NCBI RefSeq assembly: GCF_014638845.1
Contig: NZ_BMFP01000005.1
Location: forward strand, 344,326-408,325
Direction: 5' to 3'
Origin: Pontibacter amylolyticus
GTDB lineage: Bacteria > Bacteroidota > Bacteroidia > Cytophagales > Hymenobacteraceae
DNA: 64,000 bases
Part shown: positions 53,182 through 63,916 of the stretch, in pieces
How positions within the stretch are numbered: position 1 is the stretch's first letter
How the letters are laid out: each line of letters starts with the position of its first letter
The notes under the pieces: model-generated
The model's input: only the letters and a program-made list of their open reading frames with translations
What the model was told of the DNA's origin: nothing
Database searches by the model: none
Translations under genes and position numbers: made by a program

Positions 53182-56106
53182 CTAACTATCACTATTTCTA
53201 CTCAGGTTCAGCCAATCGTCTTTGGTAAGTGAACTGAAGAAGCTATTATCAGCAGTAACCAGATCGGTGGCCAGTTTGGATTTGCTCTGCTGCAGTATCT
53301 GGATCTTCTCTTCCACGGTGTTAGGGCAAATAAGCCGCACGGCAATCACTTTTTTCTCCTGCCCGATCCGGTAGCTTCTGTCAATGGCCTGGTTTTCCAC
53401 AGCTGGGTTCCACCACGGGTCCACTATAAACACGTAATCGGCTGCTGTTAAATTAAGGCCTGTGCCACCCGCTTTCAGGCTCACCAGGAACACGCGTATC
53501 TCCTCGTCTGTCTGAAACTGGTTCACGACTTCGCCCCTGTTGCGGGTGCTGCCTGTGAGGTAGGAGAACTTGATATTTTCCTTCACTAGCTCCTTTTTGA
53601 TCAGGTCCAGCATACCGACAAACTGCGAAAACACCAGCACTTTGTGGTGCCGCGCCACATTCTGGATCTGCTGCATAAGCACCTGTATCTTAGCGGAAGT
53701 GTCTGAGAAAAGCTTTGCATCGCCGGTGAGCAGGGGTGAGTTACAGATCTGGCGCAGTTTGGTAATGCCCCGCAGCACGTGCATCGGGTGCTTGGTCAGT
53801 TCCTCTTCCCCGCTGGCGTTAATGTAGTCTCTGAATTCCTGCTCGGCTGTGTCGTATACCTTGCGCTGCTCCTCTCCCATTTCGCAGTATAGGACCATTT
53901 CCGTCTTGTCAGGAAGTTCTCTGGCTACTTCGGCCTTTGTTCTTCTCAGCACAAAGGGGCCAATCCGCTCCTGCAAAGCCTGTGCGCTGCGCCTGTCCTT
54001 AAACTTGTCGATGGGCATGGAGTACGTGTTCCGAAAGTAGGTCCTGGTGCCCAGCAGGCCTGGATTGACAAAGGAAAGCTGCGCATAAATGTCGAAGGTG
54101 TTGTTCTCAAATGGCGTACCTGTGAGCACCACTCTGTTGCGTGACTGCAGTAAGCAAGCTGCTTTGTAGCGCTGCGAGTTCGGGTTCTTGATGTTCTGCG
54201 ACTCGTCCAGGAAGGTATAGCCGAAGGTGTATTTCTTCAGAAAGTCAATATCAGTGAGTAGCGTGTTGTAGGTGGTGATGACCACATCGTATTGCTGGAA
54301 AGCGTCTGTGGCCTTTGACCTATTTGGACCGTGGTGTACGAGTACTTGCAGCGATGGCGCGAACCTGTCCAGCTCCGCCTGCCAGTTCGGTATAAGCGAG
54401 GTAGGCACGACCAAGAGGTGTGTTTGCCGCTCCCGTTTTTCCTGCAGCAACAGCATGAACGCAATTACCTGCACTGTTTTGCCCAGGCCCATGTCGTCGG
54501 CGAGGCAGCCGCCAAATTGCAGATCGTCTAAGAAGTTGAGCCAGCTCAGCCCCTGCAACTGGTATGGCCGCAGGGTAGCTTGCAGTCCGGCCGGCACAGG
54601 TGCGGCCGCAATGTTCTCCACGTTGCTCAGCTGCGCCTGGTACCACCACAGCTCTTTGTGCACCTGCTCGTCCAGCATGTAGTCTTCGAACAGCTCGGTG
54701 AGCACGGCAAAGTTTGTTTTGGGAATTTGCAGTTGCTCCTCCTCCACTATACCTGTGTCGAAAAAGACTTTTAGCTTCTGCAGCCACTCTTCCGGTATAA
54801 TGCCCATGGTGCCATCGTCGAGCAGCACGTACCTGCTCTTGTTCACGACTGCCTTCTTCAGCTGCTTGATCGAAGCTTTTTTACGTCCGAACTTCACGTT
54901 CACCGTCACATTAAACCAGTTGAGTCCGCTGTCTACCTGTATAGCCACTGTGGCTTTGTGCTGGTTGAGCTTGTTGCCTTGCAGGTCGTTAAAGCCCAGA
55001 ATCGTAACTCCATGCGCAGCCAGGTTGTCGAAGACATCCAGGAACCAGGCCTCGTCCAGGAAGCGCTCCTTGTGCAGGTAGAAGTAGTCGAGCATGTTAT
55101 CCAACTGCTCCCAGAAGTGCGGGTGCTGCTGGATAAGCAACTTGGTATAGGCTGTTTCTAACTCGGTGTTTCGCGCCACATAGAATGGTCTGCCCAAGTT
55201 ATCCTGATCATAAATCAGCTTATTCGACAGCAACGGGATCTCAATTTCGCCATACCGCACGAAAGGATGCAGCAACACGTAATTTTCCGACTCGATCAGG
55301 TATAGCACCTTTTCCGGCGGCTGGTTAAAGCCTTTGCTTCGCAGCTGGACTCTAGTGGCAGGTTTCAAATAGGTATGCTCTACCGGCACATGCGACTCCA
55401 TTTTGGCCAGAACCTGCCGCTGAAATTGCAGAAAAGTATCGTGCGGAAGCCGCAGCTCGTTCCCATGCTTTTTGAAATAAACCACCACAGATGGCAGGTG
55501 TGGGTTGGAGCACAGGTACCAGGCATGGTCGGCAACCAGGAAGTGGCCGAATCGGACGTTGATGCGGTTAAGAGGGTAATAGGTGCCATTTACAAACAGA
55601 TCGCTGGTGACACTGAACACGTCGCTACTCAGGCCGATGCGCACTTTAAAGTCGATACTGGGTTGCGTGACCTGCACAGGTGTAAGCGACTTCGCTGTTA
55701 TTTTCTCGGAAACTTCGCTATCGTGGAGATAGAAGGTATAGCGCAGCGGGTTGCGCACAAGCGCCTTCAGACTGGCCGTATCAGCAGCTGCCTTTTCATA
55801 GAAGCTCTGAAAGCGGGCAATGGCGCTGTAAAATTTCAACTCCTCCGGCCTTTCGGTCCGCCACACCAGTTCCAGCGGATTCAGCACCGTAAAAGGCGCT
55901 TTTAGCTCTCCTGTAACGCTCAGACTACAGGAGACGAGTTGGGCACTGAACAGGTTGTAGTAGCGGTGCCTGCCAATCACAATGATCGTTCTCAAATCAG
56001 TGGAAGCTCCAGACAGCTGTGGTTGAGAAGCAAGGTGTGCGGCAAAAAGCGACTCCGGGTCGTCGGTGCTGTCAAAAGGTTCGAACGGTGGGTATTGCTC
56101 TTCCAT
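53182..56106 (-). CDS. SNF2-family DEAD/DEAH-type helicase (SWI/SNF ATPase)
   Basis: The protein has 974 residues. The first 500 or so are a poorly defined region without a SWIM zinc finger that I can see. The motor follows: RPYQLQGLSWLNFL (Q-like motif), LADDMGLGKTVQ (motif I), VVPTSLIPNW (Ia), TFLDESQNIKNPNS (motif II, Asp-Glu-Ser-Gln in place of Asp-Glu-Ala-His), VLTGTPFEN (III), then the second lobe with KVLVFSQFVGML, FLVSLKAGGTGLNLTAAD (V) and DPWWNPAVENQAIDRSYRIGQ-type motif VI (seen as NQAIDRSYRIGQ). Bacterial relatives of this kind remodel RNA polymerase or DNA-protein complexes. It is not part of a recognisable defence operon. Confidence 0.93.
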   Translation of the reverse strand: MEEQYPPFEPFDSTDDPESLFAAHLASQPQLSGASTDLRTIIVIGRHRYYNLFSAQLVSCSLSVTGELKAPFTVLNPLELVWRTERPEELKFYSAIARFQSFYEKAAADTASLKALVRNPLRYTFYLHDSEVSEKITAKSLTPVQVTQPSIDFKVRIGLSSDVFSVTSDLFVNGTYYPLNRINVRFGHFLVADHAWYLCSNPHLPSVVVYFKKHGNELRLPHDTFLQFQRQVLAKMESHVPVEHTYLKPATRVQLRSKGFNQPPEKVLYLIESENYVLLHPFVRYGEIEIPLLSNKLIYDQDNLGRPFYVARNTELETAYTKLLIQQHPHFWEQLDNMLDYFYLHKERFLDEAWFLDVFDNLAAHGVTILGFNDLQGNKLNQHKATVAIQVDSGLNWFNVTVNVKFGRKKASIKQLKKAVVNKSRYVLLDDGTMGIIPEEWLQKLKVFFDTGIVEEEQLQIPKTNFAVLTELFEDYMLDEQVHKELWWYQAQLSNVENIAAAPVPAGLQATLRPYQLQGLSWLNFLDDLQFGGCLADDMGLGKTVQVIAFMLLLQEKRERQTHLLVVPTSLIPNWQAELDRFAPSLQVLVHHGPNRSKATDAFQQYDVVITTYNTLLTDIDFLKKYTFGYTFLDESQNIKNPNSQRYKAACLLQSRNRVVLTGTPFENNTFDIYAQLSFVNPGLLGTRTYFRNTYSMPIDKFKDRRSAQALQERIGPFVLRRTKAEVARELPDKTEMVLYCEMGEEQRKVYDTAEQEFRDYINASGEEELTKHPMHVLRGITKLRQICNSPLLTGDAKLFSDTSAKIQVLMQQIQNVARHHKVLVFSQFVGMLDLIKKELVKENIKFSYLTGSTRNRGEVVNQFQTDEEIRVFLVSLKAGGTGLNLTAADYVFIVDPWWNPAVENQAIDRSYRIGQEKKVIAVRLICPNTVEEKIQILQQSKSKLATDLVTADNSFFSSLTKDDWLNLSRNSDS

Positions 56107-56245
56107 TGGTGCTTCTCAGGCAGGCGATGTGCTTCAGGTATTAGCTGCGCCCTAACTTCAAAGTTAAGCAAATGCAGATTCAGACGTAGGATTTTAACAG
56201 CTTGATATTACGTGGTGCTCCAGAAGAGAAGTTAGACAATGACTT

Positions 56246-56281
56246 ATTCAGCGTCTCACTCGGGCATATGGCTTTGCTGGT
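56246..56281. repeat. Direct repeat copy of the icd 3' end (possible att remnant)
   Basis: These 36 bases match 57636-57671, inside the 3' end of icd, at 33 positions; the three differences are all transitions. Beyond the match, the minus-strand translation still resembles an isocitrate dehydrogenase C-terminus (ETLNKSLSNF against [10 protein letters not shown]). It is therefore a relic of a displaced or second icd end. Confidence 0.8.
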
Positions 56282-56534
56282 GATTAGGCATGCAGCCATT
56301 TTCCAATTGGCGGAAGTATACCTTGTGGATTTACGCCAGTTACAAACTGGACTTATGGTAAGCCATATGTTACGCTGACGCTAAACTTATGGTACGGGTG
56401 GAATTCGGATCAAAATCTTTGCAAGTTACCATAACTACTTGTTTACTTTGGCTTGCAACAGGCTTCTAAGGGAAAGGTTACGCGTTATAACAAGGGTTTA
56501 TTTAAAAAAAGCTCTAAAATAATTTTTTTCCAAT
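56282..56534. other. Spacer next to the AT-rich gene
   Basis: No gene is seen. A REP-like palindrome CCAGTT-ACA-AACTGG is at 56337-56351 and one TATACCT word is near 56317. The composition turns AT-rich from about 56480. Confidence 0.5.
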
Positions 56535-57455
56535 TTAAATCTTGTACGCTTTTGGCAAGTAGCTTGATCGGTAATTATCAGCTTGCATTTTTAGGCCCTG
56601 ATTATAAGACCAATGAGGTACTTTAATACCATCATAATCAAATATGCGTTCTAGTCCCCCTGAATTAATATGTTTTATGATTGACAAAATTAACTCACAA
56701 CATTCGTCTGTAAATTTATAGACCTGTTCTTCCGAAAAACGAACAATAATCCAGTTACCATTCTCAAAGTATCGATTTCTCAAGTCATCTGTTTCAATAT
56801 GATGTATTGGTCTAGAATGTAAACTAAAACTATAGGGCTCATCTATCTCAACATCAATATATAAAGTATTAATGCCTACTTTTGACGATATAACAATATC
56901 TGGATAATAAGTTACATCGCTAAATCTAACTTCGTATTCGTTATCTACGAATTCTAAATTCAAATATTTTAGCAGCTTTCTCTTGAAGTACAATTCACTG
57001 TGGCCTCTTTTAGACTTTTTTGTAGTAATCCTTGGCACAACAGCTTGCTTAAGGCTTTCATCAATTTTATTTACAATATATAAATTTGCATCAAATAATT
57101 CATGTTTTCCATTCCTAGTGTAGGAAACTGTAGACCGAGGCTGAAAAGCATCGTTTAAATACAATTTATATACAGCATAAGCCTTTTCATAAATCTTCTT
57201 TTCAGATTTAACCTTTTTGATATTATGATATAGTAAAATAAAAATAAAGCCTGAAATAATTATTGGCACCGCATTACCAATCAAAATACCAAAAGCAATA
57301 AAAAATAGTGCAATTAAACATACAAAAACAGCGTTCTTAATGACTATAGGAAATGGCGGATTATTACATATAGGCTCTTTTGGTGGCAGTAATGCATTAG
57401 TGATTGTAGTAGGGATGATCACCTTAGGATATGTATACTTACATTTATCTATCAA
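56535..57455 (-). CDS. AT-rich gene for a membrane-anchored protein with a possible PD-(D/E)xK-like nuclease domain
   Basis: The protein has 306 residues. Two hydrophobic segments lie at about 41-60 and 62-76 (NAVFVCLIALFFIAFGILIG, then VPIIISGFIFILLY). The rest is soluble and charged. Residues 154-240 have the order Glu154, Pro185-Asp186 (YYPDIVIS), Asp201-x-Glu203-x-Asp205 (YIDVEIDEPY) and NRYFENGNWIIVRFSEEQV, which resembles the fold of DUF559/Vsr-type endonucleases, although a Lys is not in the usual place. I cannot name a family. The base composition is much more AT-rich than any neighbour, and the gene lies between two copies of the icd 3' end, both pointing to horizontal acquisition. 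A role in defence is speculation. Confidence 0.65.
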   Translation of the reverse strand: MIDKCKYTYPKVIIPTTITNALLPPKEPICNNPPFPIVIKNAVFVCLIALFFIAFGILIGNAVPIIISGFIFILLYHNIKKVKSEKKIYEKAYAVYKLYLNDAFQPRSTVSYTRNGKHELFDANLYIVNKIDESLKQAVVPRITTKKSKRGHSELYFKRKLLKYLNLEFVDNEYEVRFSDVTYYPDIVISSKVGINTLYIDVEIDEPYSFSLHSRPIHHIETDDLRNRYFENGNWIIVRFSEEQVYKFTDECCELILSIIKHINSGGLERIFDYDGIKVPHWSYNQGLKMQADNYRSSYLPKAYKI

Positions 57456-57563
57456 CTTTTTCTATATTAGTATGGGATTTTAATTAAAATACCAACCACA
57501 AGGTTTTGAAAACAATTCATATTTGAGTAAACATTACCTATAAAGTCTGACAAAAAACAAAAG

Positions 57564-57591
57564 AAGGCTGCCCAATCACTTAGGCAGCCTT
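57564..57591 (-). terminator. Terminator of icd
   Basis: AAGGCTGCC and GGCAGCCTT form a perfect 9-bp stem with a 10-base loop. On the minus strand the tail CTTTTGTTTTTTGTC follows. It lies 23 bases past the icd stop. Confidence 0.8.
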
Positions 57592-57614
57592 TCTATTTAA
57601 CTGTATACCTTAGA

Positions 57615-59855
<2,241 letters not shown>

Positions 59856-59937
59856 TTAAATAGTTAGTTTCGGGAAACTGAATCTGCCGCCATTTCTCAG
59901 CCGGTAACACCATGTTCCCCCACGCTAGTTTAAGAAG

Positions 59938-59945
59938 CAAATATA
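59938..59945 (-). promoter_or_regulatory. Candidate -7 box of the icd promoter
   Basis: TATATTTG on the minus strand matches TAnnTTTG about 95 bases upstream of the icd ATG. A -33 TTG element is not clear. The spacer 59844-60125 holds no gene I would defend. Confidence 0.4.
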
Positions 59946-60125
59946 AGAGTCTTTTTGATAAGGCTAAACCTTCCCCGGGTGTTTCGTTTGCACCACTTGG
60001 CACAGACGCCTTTTCATAAAATTGGACAATAATCAGGTGACGTTCACAATCTAAATGCAACCGAATTTCATACTTCTCGTTTTTAGCCACTGTGCTTCCC
60101 TTACTAATTACTTGTAAACCACATT

Positions 60126-61004
60126 ATGTTTTCGAAACTTAAGATCGACTTTAGATATCTATTACTCCTTTCATTTATCCTATTCTCCACAGCCTGTACT
60201 GACGATGAGACCAAAGAAGAGATAGAGCCGCAGCAGGAAAGTATATCACTCAAAATTATGCCTTTGGGTAACTCCATCACGCAGGGAGGAGAGGTTAACC
60301 CCAGTTACCGGTATGAACTCTGGAAGATGCTGGTAGATGCCGGGGTAAAATTTGAGTTTGTAGGCTCTATGGACACGAACTGGTACCGGAATGCTCCCAA
60401 TACGGAGCAAGGCGCTGACGTAGCCTCTCCTGTTATGGGGCAAACGTACAAAGGGCAAACTTTCACGAACAAACATGAAGGGCACTGGGGCTGGAATACC
60501 AGTGATATGCTGAACGGCTACGAAAAACCAACCCAGTACAAGCGCGACAAAGGCAAGTTGAGTGATTGGCTCAAGGGCTATACCCCGGATGTGGTGTTGA
60601 TGCACCTGGGCACCAACGACATGATTCACGCCAAAACAACTGACGGCACTGTAAAGAGAATAGAACAGATCATCGGGCAGCTGCGCGCTGACAACGAAAA
60701 TGTCGCGATCCTGCTGGCCAAGATCACCCCTATACCTGCGGAGTTCGCCAACGTTGACTCAACACAACATTTTGTGTCGCTGTTGCCTGCCCTGGCAACA
60801 CGTCTTACAACTCAGAAATCTCCAATTATAGTAGTGGACATAAACTCCGGCTACAATCCGGCTACCCTTACCTACGACGCGCTGCACCCGAATACGGAAG
60901 GCGAAAAATTCATTGCCAAGCGCTGGTATGACGCCATCCGGGCAAATGAAGAGACATTGTACAATTTAGCAGCGCAACGCCACCGCAGAGAGACGGGCCA
61001 ATAG
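60126..61004 (+). CDS. SGNH/GDSL-family hydrolase lipoprotein
   Basis: The protein has 292 residues with a lipoprotein signal (FRYLLLLSFILFSTAC, Cys at about 25). SGNH blocks are visible: block I IMPLGNSITQGGE (nucleophile Ser), a Gly within GHWGWNTSDMLNGY, block III VLMHLGTNDMI (Asn), and block V YDALHPNTEGEKF (Asp and His). This pattern resembles carbohydrate esterase family 3 and related acetyl-esterases. It lies directly upstream of a second, related gene and probably arose with it by tandem duplication. The substrate is unknown; deacetylation of a plant or microbial glycan is likely. Confidence 0.88.
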   Translation: MFSKLKIDFRYLLLLSFILFSTACTDDETKEEIEPQQESISLKIMPLGNSITQGGEVNPSYRYELWKMLVDAGVKFEFVGSMDTNWYRNAPNTEQGADVASPVMGQTYKGQTFTNKHEGHWGWNTSDMLNGYEKPTQYKRDKGKLSDWLKGYTPDVVLMHLGTNDMIHAKTTDGTVKRIEQIIGQLRADNENVAILLAKITPIPAEFANVDSTQHFVSLLPALATRLTTQKSPIIVVDINSGYNPATLTYDALHPNTEGEKFIAKRWYDAIRANEETLYNLAAQRHRRETGQ

Positions 61005-61091
61005 CACCTGACACCCTGCACTAAGCGCAACTCAACAGCGCTGCGCTCGTTTTATGAGCTACTTATTACCAATCACTTAGCTTACAGTTCT

Positions 61092-62453
61092 ATGCTCTCC
61101 CTTCTCTACCGCCTCCGAAAACAAGCTTACATCCTTATCCCTTTTTTATTCTTTGGTTTCGAGGCTCATCCGCAATCCAAGCCGATCAGGATCATGCCTT
61201 TGGGTAATTCGATTACGCAGGGGAACAAGGAGCTTGCCAGCTACAGGTATTCTCTGTGGATGAAGCTGATTGATACGGGCGTAAACTTTGAGTTTGTAGG
61301 TTCTCAGACAGAGAATGAAGGCGGCAACCCTCCTTTTCAAGATTATAAGGGGCAATCCTTCAGCAACAGAAACGAAGGTCATTGGGGATGGCGAGCTGAT
61401 GAAATACTGAATGGCAGAGATGGAAACAATATTGCTAAATGGGCTGAAGCGCATAAGCCAGATTTTGTACTGCTGCACCTGGGCACAAACGACCTGTTTC
61501 AGAACCAGTCCATAGAGAGTACTATTACTGATCTAAGACAAATAGTTGGGGTCCTGCGAGAAAAGAACCCGGCTGTCTCGATCTTTCTGGCCCAGCTCAT
61601 CCCGGCCGATCCGAACGATCAGTACCTGAAAGAACTAAGCGAGAAAATTCCGCTCTTCAATGCGCAGGTACCGGCACTTGTCACTTCCCTAAACAACGAT
61701 AGCCAATATCCTGATTCGCAAGTAGTTTTGGTAGATCAGAACACTGGGTTTAACCCTACCAAAAACCCTAACTCGGCAGGAGGCCAAGGTGACTCTTACG
61801 ATGGACTTCACCCCAATAAGCTTGGCGAAGAAAAAATGGCGCAGGTCTGGTTTGATGCCATCATGGAAGAAATCATCATTCCGCTGCCGGTAGAACTGCA
61901 CAGCTTTAAAGGTATAGCCACACAGAGCGGAGTGCAGCTGACTTGGGAAACGGCCTCGGAACTGGACAACGCTTTTTTTGAAGTGCAGCGCGGACAAACT
62001 GCCACCGAATTTGACTCCATTAGCCGTGTAGAAGGGGCCGGCACGACCGCCCTTCCGCAAAGCTATACCTTTCAGGACAGGAAAGCCGGCAACGGCGTCA
62101 ATTACTACCGCCTCCGGCAGGTGGACTTTGATGGCACAGAGAGCTACTCTCCGGTAGTAGCCGTGAGCCTGGCACAGGCCACGATAGAAGAAATGCGGGT
62201 ATACCCGACCCACACCAAAAGCAGCCACCCGGTTACGGTGCAGCTGCTGGCCTTGCAGCCTTTGGAGAAGTTCAACATCTCGATCTATACCCTGGAAGGA
62301 AAACTGGTTAAGGAATATGCAGCGGAAGCTGACAATCGGGGCAATTTCATTCAGCTACTCAACACAGCCGAGCTAAGTGACGGCAGTATGTACATGGTCA
62401 GGGCCTCTCTGCCAGGCAGGGCCTTTATCCGCCACCTCATGATCGACCGTTAA
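61092..62453 (+). CDS. Secreted SGNH hydrolase with T9SS type A sorting domain
   Basis: The protein has 453 residues. A signal peptide (about 1-28, FFGFEAHPQS) precedes an SGNH domain closely similar to that of the upstream protein: IMPLGNSITQGNKE, GHWGWRADEILNG, VLLHLGTNDLF and YDGLHPNKLGEEKM. From about residue 270 a fibronectin-like segment (VQLTWETASELDNAFFEVQR) is followed by a C-terminal sorting domain (YPTHTKSSHPVTVQLLALQP ... GSMYMVRASLPG). So the first copy is a lipoprotein while this one should be secreted through the type IX system, giving two locations for one activity. Confidence 0.9.
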   Translation: MLSLLYRLRKQAYILIPFLFFGFEAHPQSKPIRIMPLGNSITQGNKELASYRYSLWMKLIDTGVNFEFVGSQTENEGGNPPFQDYKGQSFSNRNEGHWGWRADEILNGRDGNNIAKWAEAHKPDFVLLHLGTNDLFQNQSIESTITDLRQIVGVLREKNPAVSIFLAQLIPADPNDQYLKELSEKIPLFNAQVPALVTSLNNDSQYPDSQVVLVDQNTGFNPTKNPNSAGGQGDSYDGLHPNKLGEEKMAQVWFDAIMEEIIIPLPVELHSFKGIATQSGVQLTWETASELDNAFFEVQRGQTATEFDSISRVEGAGTTALPQSYTFQDRKAGNGVNYYRLRQVDFDGTESYSPVVAVSLAQATIEEMRVYPTHTKSSHPVTVQLLALQPLEKFNISIYTLEGKLVKEYAAEADNRGNFIQLLNTAELSDGSMYMVRASLPGRAFIRHLMIDR

Positions 62454-62466
62454 GCGCAGCCTATAC

Positions 62467-63087
62467 CTATACCTGACTTTCCTGCCTGAGCAGACGTATT
62501 ACCTCTTCATCGCTTACCTGTTCAAATTCCTGGTAAAACTGCCCCACCGCCTGAAACATGGGAGGCACCAGCAGGCATACCACTTCATCTACTATCGTCT
62601 CAAATTGCTTAATAGCTGCTCGTGGGGCGACAGGCACTGCTACAATGATCTTGCGGGGTTGCTTATGCCGGGCCATGTTCACGGTAGACAGCAGCGTCTT
62701 GCCTGTGGCGATGCCATCGTCCACGATGATCACAATACGGTCGCGCATATCCACAGGCTGGCGGTCACCCATGAAGAGTTTGTACTTCTGGCGCAGACTT
62801 GTTTTTATTCGTGTTACCTCCGCCTGGATGTACTCTGCTGGTACGTCGGTCCGCTTATCTACCTCCACATCCTCCAGGCTCACCGCTCCTATCGCAAACT
62901 CCGGGTTAGCGGGGTGCCCGATTTTCTTGGAAACGATCACATCCAAAGGCATGCCCAATCGCCGGGCAATGGGCGCTGCCACCGGCACCCCTCCCCGAGG
63001 TATAGCCAGCACCACCCCCTTCTGCCCTTTGTAGTGCTCCAGCCTATCGGCCAGCAACTCTGCCGCGACGTGTCTATTGGGTATCAT
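62467..63087 (-). CDS. Phosphoribosyltransferase-family protein
   Basis: The protein has 206 residues. VVLAIPRGGVPVAAPIARRL and DVIVSKKIGHPANPEFAIGA make the N-terminal strand-loop pair, and RIVIIVDDGIATGKTLL at about residues 116-132 is the PRPP-binding motif (two acidic residues, then Gly-x2-Thr/Ala-Gly-Lys-Thr). The family start is usually annotated as a predicted phosphoribosyltransferase, often next to or fused with a dienelactone-hydrolase-like domain. Here the hydrolase is the next gene upstream on the same strand (149 bases), so the pair probably acts together. The base or acceptor is unknown. Confidence 0.85.
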   Translation of the reverse strand: MIPNRHVAAELLADRLEHYKGQKGVVLAIPRGGVPVAAPIARRLGMPLDVIVSKKIGHPANPEFAIGAVSLEDVEVDKRTDVPAEYIQAEVTRIKTSLRQKYKLFMGDRQPVDMRDRIVIIVDDGIATGKTLLSTVNMARHKQPRKIIVAVPVAPRAAIKQFETIVDEVVCLLVPPMFQAVGQFYQEFEQVSDEEVIRLLRQESQV

Positions 63088-63106
63088 GGTTTTTTATTTT
63101 TGATTT

Positions 63107-63221
63107 AGTGATTGAGTGGATGAGTGATTGTTAAATTGTTGATGGTTAAATTGTTGGATTGTTTATCAGATCGATTGAAGTCACTAAATCATTCATCTAT
63201 TCACTCATCCACTCAATCACT
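63107..63221. repeat. Long inverted repeat between the phosphoribosyltransferase and hydrolase genes
   Basis: AGTGATTGAGTGGATGAGTG plus one base (63107-63127) is perfectly complementary to 63201-63221, with about 73 bases between. Inside is a short direct repeat, GTTAAATTGTTG, twice. The structure could fold as a long hairpin in the intergenic RNA. Its role is unknown. Confidence 0.75.
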
Positions 63222-63235
63222 CCATCACTCACTCC

Positions 63236-63916
63236 CTACCTCTCCCTTAACGGGTGCTGTTTTCCGGGCTCCAGGTATTTTCGGAACCAGTCTGTTGCCA
63301 GTTGGGCGGCCATTTCAAGTGCTCCTGGTTCTTCAAACAAATGCGTGGCATCGGGCACGATCTCCAAATCCTTTAAGCATTGCAGCCGGTCCTGTGCCCA
63401 CTTGTTCAGATCGAGCACCTCTTCGTCCAGGCCACCTACAATCAGCAGCGTTGGGCTCTGCACATCAGGTAGCACCTCACCTGCCAGGTCGGGGCGCCCC
63501 CCCCGGCTTACCACCGCACCAATGATATCACCGCCAAGTGCGGCAGCGGCACTGAGCGCCGAGGCAGCTCCGGTGCTCGCGCCGAACAGCCCGATGTGCA
63601 GGTCTTTCGTGTAGTCGCTCTGCTGTGCCCAAGTCACGGCATCGATCAGGCGCGTGGTCAGAAGCGCTATATCAAACCGGTTCTCCTGGCGCTGGTCCTC
63701 CTCTTCTGTAAGCAGGTCGAAGAGCATGGTGGCAAAACGGGAGCGCTGCAGGTGCTCTGCCACAAAGCGGTTGCGCGAGCTGAGGCGGCTGCTCCCACTG
63801 CCATGCGAAAAAATCACCAGGCCTTTTGCATGCTCCGGCACAACCAGATCTGCGGTCAGCAGCGCATTTCCAGCCTTAAGCTGCAGGCTGTCGTTGTAGA
63901 TAAAATTTACCATCAA
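63236..63916 (-). CDS. Dienelactone-hydrolase-like alpha/beta hydrolase
   Basis: The protein has 226 residues and no signal peptide. The fold motifs are GLVIFSHGSGSSRLS (oxyanion region), the nucleophile elbow LFGASTGAASAL (Ser in Gly-x-Ser-x-Gly, near 114), GGLDEEVLDLN (acid) and PDATHLFEEPGAL (His). This subgroup is frequently found fused to, or beside, a phosphoribosyltransferase of the type encoded at 62467. The substrate is unknown. A second Met directly after the first makes the start uncertain by one codon. Confidence 0.85.
   Translation of the reverse strand: MMVNFIYNDSLQLKAGNALLTADLVVPEHAKGLVIFSHGSGSSRLSSRNRFVAEHLQRSRFATMLFDLLTEEEDQRQENRFDIALLTTRLIDAVTWAQQSDYTKDLHIGLFGASTGAASALSAAAALGGDIIGAVVSRGGRPDLAGEVLPDVQSPTLLIVGGLDEEVLDLNKWAQDRLQCLKDLEIVPDATHLFEEPGALEMAAQLATDWFRKYLEPGKQHPLRER

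Noticed and set aside
53182-56106. SNF2 helicase as part of a DISARM- or other helicase-based defence system
   Set aside because: No methylase, DUF1998, PLD or other defence partner is adjacent; the neighbours are an NmrA-like gene and the icd-linked AT-rich gene, which is a separate unit.
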